This document shows positions 6,440 to 7,894 of a stretch of 7,894 bases of DNA, in pieces. The stretch is from an uncultured Desulfuromonas sp. (lineage in GTDB: Bacteria; Desulfobacterota; Desulfuromonadia; Desulfuromonadales; Trichloromonadaceae), in the NCBI GenBank assembly GCA_937982495.1, contig CALJLX010000434.1, positions 1 to 7,894 on the forward strand, in the 5' to 3' direction. The notes beneath the pieces were generated by a model that ran no database searches, had not been told where the DNA came from, and was given only the letters and a program-made list of their open reading frames with translations. Position numbers and translations under genes: made by a program. Every line of letters begins with the position of its first letter. Positions within the stretch are counted from its first letter, which is position 1.

Positions 6440-6621
6440 TGAAGACCTGCGCCGTCTGCGGCAAGGCATTCGACCCCGAGCGGCCCCCGGCAACCCCGGC
6501 CGAGGAGGCCGGCGCCTTCATGGCCCGGGAACTCTGGGCCGACGCCGGCGAGCTCTGCCCCGAATGCCTGGCCAACCGGGGCACGTTGGGGATGATGTAC
6601 TGCCGGGAACTCTTCCGCTGA
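6436..6621 (+). CDS. Small four-cysteine zinc-ribbon protein coupled to hemH
   Basis: This 61-residue protein has two cysteine knuckles, C5-X2-C8 followed by GK, and C41-X2-C44, with a fifth cysteine at C56. This is the pattern of a structural zinc ribbon. The middle (about 22-40) is acidic and probably helical. Its ATG overlaps the hemH stop as ATGA (6436-6439), so it is very likely made by translational coupling and is the last gene of the heme cluster; an in-frame ATG at 6439 is an equally possible start. No signal peptide or membrane segment is visible. I do not recognise a characterised family. A role in iron, zinc or porphyrin handling is suggested only by position. Confidence 0.7.
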   Translation: MMKTCAVCGKAFDPERPPATPAEEAGAFMARELWADAGELCPECLANRGTLGMMYCRELFR

Positions 6622-6647
6622 AACGAAAAACTTTTCAAGTCGTAAAA

Positions 6648-6685
6648 CAAACGGCCCAACCACGGGGATATGGTTGGGCCGTTTG
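6648..6685. terminator. Hairpin terminator of the heme cluster
   Basis: A perfect 15-bp stem (6648-6662 with 6671-6685) encloses an 8-base loop. It lies 26 bases after the stop of the small zinc-ribbon gene. The T-run is short on the plus strand and better on the minus strand (TTTTA after the stem), so it may also stop transcripts arriving from the toxin-antitoxin side. Confidence 0.8.
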
Positions 6686-6917
6686 CTGTTAGCGGGCTCA
6701 CAAAATGTGCGGCGCTGGGTGACGGGAAGTCCGACATTCGGTCGACGCCACCTGTCCGGGCCAAGAATGTTCGATTGCCTATGCCGCGACCGTCTCGGCT
6801 CCGGCCGGTCGCTGGCCCAACGCAAAAGCGCTCCGGCACTCCAGAGGTAACCTCCCGGTGCGACGTTCAGCCTTGAGACTCGGATCGAATCTCTCGATCG
6901 CCACCTTCGATAATGTC
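6686..6917. other. Non-coding gap with no recognised gene
   Basis: Apart from the terminator just before it, the gap between the heme cluster and hepT contains no reading frame with a plausible ribosome site or a recognisable protein. A weak 6-bp hairpin (6883-6888 with 6894-6899) downstream of hepT lacks a T-run, so it is a poor terminator. The stretch may be decayed sequence or an insertion scar at the toxin-antitoxin module. Confidence 0.4.
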
Positions 6918-6950
6918 AATTCCGAATTCCGGGGACAGTTTACTTAACTC
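6918..6950. repeat. Tandem 7-mer and possible mobile-element edge at the hepT stop
   Basis: AATTCCG occurs twice in tandem (6918-6924 and 6925-6931), followed on the plus strand by GGGACAGTTTACTTAAC. I recall very similar GGGGACAGT-TACTTAA sequences as dispersed elements near IS200/RAYT-type transposases in related bacteria, but cannot verify this. Read on the minus strand, the element supplies the hepT stop codon and the codons just before it. Confidence 0.35.
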
Positions 6951-7284
6951 CATTCTCCATCGCTTGAATCGCCGCCATCAACTGCGGCAACTCATCCCGA
7001 ACCGTATTCCAGACTATCTCCAGATCGACGCCGAAATATTCATGGGTCAGCAGATTACGGAAATCTTTGATGTCTTGCCAAGGAACTTTCGGACAGGCCT
7101 GTTTCAATGTGGGCGACAGTTTCCCCACGGCTTCGCCGATGATCTCGAACTCGCGGATCACCGCCGAATAGCGCATGCGGTCCTTCATGAAAGCGCCGAA
7201 GTCAATCCCTTCGACATAGCTTTGGATCGCCGCGCCCGCTTCGATAATGTCTCGGCAGTAGAGCTGGTCCGAGCGTTTAGACAT
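6940..7284 (-). CDS. hepT: HepT-like ribonuclease toxin (HEPN domain)
   Basis: This 114-residue protein is a compact alpha-helical HEPN toxin (DUF86 type). It has the R-X4-H-X-Y catalytic motif, R76 to H81 to Y83 (RNLLTHEY), intact. HepT toxins dimerise and cleave RNA, and in the characterised systems the partner MntA adds AMP groups to the tyrosine of this motif to silence the enzyme. The ATG lies inside the end of the antitoxin gene (8-base overlap), the usual coupled arrangement. Base composition is visibly less GC-rich than the heme genes, suggesting a transferred module. The stop codon falls inside a repeat-like element at 6918-6950, but the length is normal, so truncation is unlikely. 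Confidence 0.9.
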   Translation of the reverse strand: MSKRSDQLYCRDIIEAGAAIQSYVEGIDFGAFMKDRMRYSAVIREFEIIGEAVGKLSPTLKQACPKVPWQDIKDFRNLLTHEYFGVDLEIVWNTVRDELPQLMAAIQAMENGVK

Positions 7285-7576
7285 GGATGATTTCCTTGGC
7301 GATTTCTTCTCTGACCTGGGGTTTCAGGGCGCTTTCGATTCCCAGATCGACTGGCCGCCCCAGCTGCTGCTCCAGGTAGCGCCGCAGTCCCAGGAAGTTT
7401 CGCAGCGATTTATGTTCCGGACGCAGTTCGACGGCAATGTCGATGTCGGAATCCTCACGAGCCTCGGAACGGGCATGGCTACCGAAGAGCCCGATACTCG
7501 TCACGCCGAAACGATGCCCCAACTCCTCTTTGTGGCTCGCCAAAAACTTTATGATATCGCTATGATTTTCGACCAT
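7277..7576 (-). CDS. mntA: MntA-like antitoxin, minimal nucleotidyltransferase
   Basis: This 99-residue protein is a minimal nucleotidyltransferase with the signature G32-S33-X10-D44-X-D46 (GSHARSEAREDSDID) and a third acidic residue at D77 (PVDLG), so the metal-binding triad looks complete. It is expected to transfer AMP to the HepT tyrosine and neutralise it. AGGAGA (complement of 7585-7590) stands eight bases before the ATG. It comes first in the operon, and its last eight bases overlap the hepT start. The order MntA then HepT and the short overlap are typical of the type VII MntA/HepT systems. Confidence 0.9.
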   Translation of the reverse strand: MVENHSDIIKFLASHKEELGHRFGVTSIGLFGSHARSEAREDSDIDIAVELRPEHKSLRNFLGLRRYLEQQLGRPVDLGIESALKPQVREEIAKEIIHV

Positions 7577-7603
7577 GTCGGCATTCTCCTCACGTTTAGT
7601 GCG

Positions 7604-7632
7604 AGTATACGGGGGTTCCGCGCCGGAAGCAA
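7604..7632 (-). promoter_or_regulatory. Promoter of the mntA-hepT operon
   Basis: On the minus strand TTGCTT (complement of 7627-7632) and TATACT (complement of 7604-7609) are separated by exactly 17 bp. The -10 matches the consensus at five of six positions and the -35 at three. The -10 ends 27 bases before the mntA ATG, giving a short leader. Confidence 0.6.
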
Positions 7633-7669
7633 CCTAAGTGCGGCAAGGGCTTTCCCTTTCTTCCGCCAC

Positions 7670-7717
7670 ACTCCGGCTAGGCGAAAGCCGTTCCCTGGTG
7701 TAGGATGACGGCGGAGT
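7670..7717 (+). other. Possible structured RNA leader of the M24-like gene
   Basis: ACTCCG (7670-7675) pairs with CGGAGT (7712-7717). Inside, a small hairpin (GCT 7676-7678 with AGC 7686-7688) and a second stem (CGT 7689-7691 region with ACG 7708-7710) can form a compact three-way fold. It lies about 35 bases before the ribosome site of the downstream gene. No known riboswitch class is recognised with confidence, and the inner stems are short. Confidence 0.2.
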
Positions 7718-7766
7718 AGGGGAGGGGAAGGTTCCGGAGCGAAATTTCATGAAGGAGTGAATGCCC

Positions 7767-7894
7767 ATGTTTCAGAAAGTTCCCCGCGCCGAACTGGAAC
7801 GGCGCCTGACGGCGTTGCGCGCCCGCCTCGACCATGATTGCCCCGAGTGGCGGCTGCTGGCGGTCTTCGGCAAGATCAACCAGTTCTATCTCAC
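7767..7894 (+). CDS. N-terminus of an M24-type (aminopeptidase P / creatinase-like) protein, partial
   Basis: Only the first 42 codons are inside the window. They encode an amphipathic start (ELERRLTALRARLD) followed by LLAVFGKINQFYL. I associate this pattern with the creatinase-type N-terminal domain of Xaa-Pro aminopeptidase-like M24 proteins in Desulfuromonadales. The metal ligands lie in the missing C-terminal part, so function is unproven. GAAGGAG (7751-7757) gives a spacing of nine bases to the ATG at 7767, which is preferred over the in-frame ATG at 7761 with only three. Confidence 0.55.
   Translation, partial: MFQKVPRAELERRLTALRARLDHDCPEWRLLAVFGKINQFYL

Noticed and set aside
6091..6839. 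Minus-strand open frames spanning the end of hemH and the following gap
   Set aside because: They run through hemH, the zinc-ribbon gene and a terminator, lack ribosome sites and resemble no protein I know.
7283..7708. Plus-strand open frame opposite mntA
   Set aside because: It is antisense to a clear MntA gene with an intact active-site motif and has no features of its own.

Overview
The window looks like chromosome from an anaerobic Desulfuromonadales-type bacterium (the Geobacter / Desulfuromonas / Pelobacter sphere). This is inferred from GC-rich coding sequence, an AhbD/NirJ-type radical SAM gene next to hemE and hemH, and REP-like palindromes with a GTAGGGGCG core. No rRNA, tRNA or CRISPR array is visible, so the placement is not proven.

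Layout. (1) Positions 1-23 are the last codons of an unknown plus-strand gene, followed by a bidirectional terminator at 28-53. (2) On the minus strand, 1720 to 53, a membrane histidine kinase and an OmpR/PhoB-type response regulator form a zero-gap operon (TAAATG junction). Its upstream region carries a Pho-box-like 11-bp direct repeat placed just before a candidate -10. (3) Divergent from it is a stand-alone nitronate-monooxygenase-family flavoprotein gene (1885-2982), closed by a 15-bp-stem terminator. (4) The core of the window is a plus-strand heme cluster at 3162-6621: an AhbD-like radical SAM/SPASM enzyme, hemE, hemH and a 61-residue four-cysteine zinc-ribbon protein overlapping the hemH stop. 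A 15-bp-stem terminator ends it. REP-like palindromes occupy both intergenic gaps inside the cluster, and the one before hemH lies between the Shine-Dalgarno sequence and the hemH start codon. (5) A gap without recognisable genes (6686-6917) leads into a minus-strand MntA-HepT toxin-antitoxin pair (7576 to 6940) whose base composition is visibly less GC-rich. (6) The window ends inside a plus-strand gene that resembles the N-terminus of an M24 (aminopeptidase P / creatinase-like) protein.

How the genes fit together. HemE makes coproporphyrinogen III and HemH inserts ferrous iron into a porphyrin. AhbD-type enzymes convert Fe-coproporphyrin III to heme b without oxygen. Finding the three genes in this order, with no hemN, hemG, hemY or hemJ in the window, raises the possibility of an anaerobic coproporphyrin-dependent route in which AhbD does the job that ChdC does in aerobes. 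This is a hypothesis: the classical protoporphyrin genes could be elsewhere in the genome. The two-component system, the flavoprotein and the toxin-antitoxin module are separate transcription units with no demonstrated link to heme.
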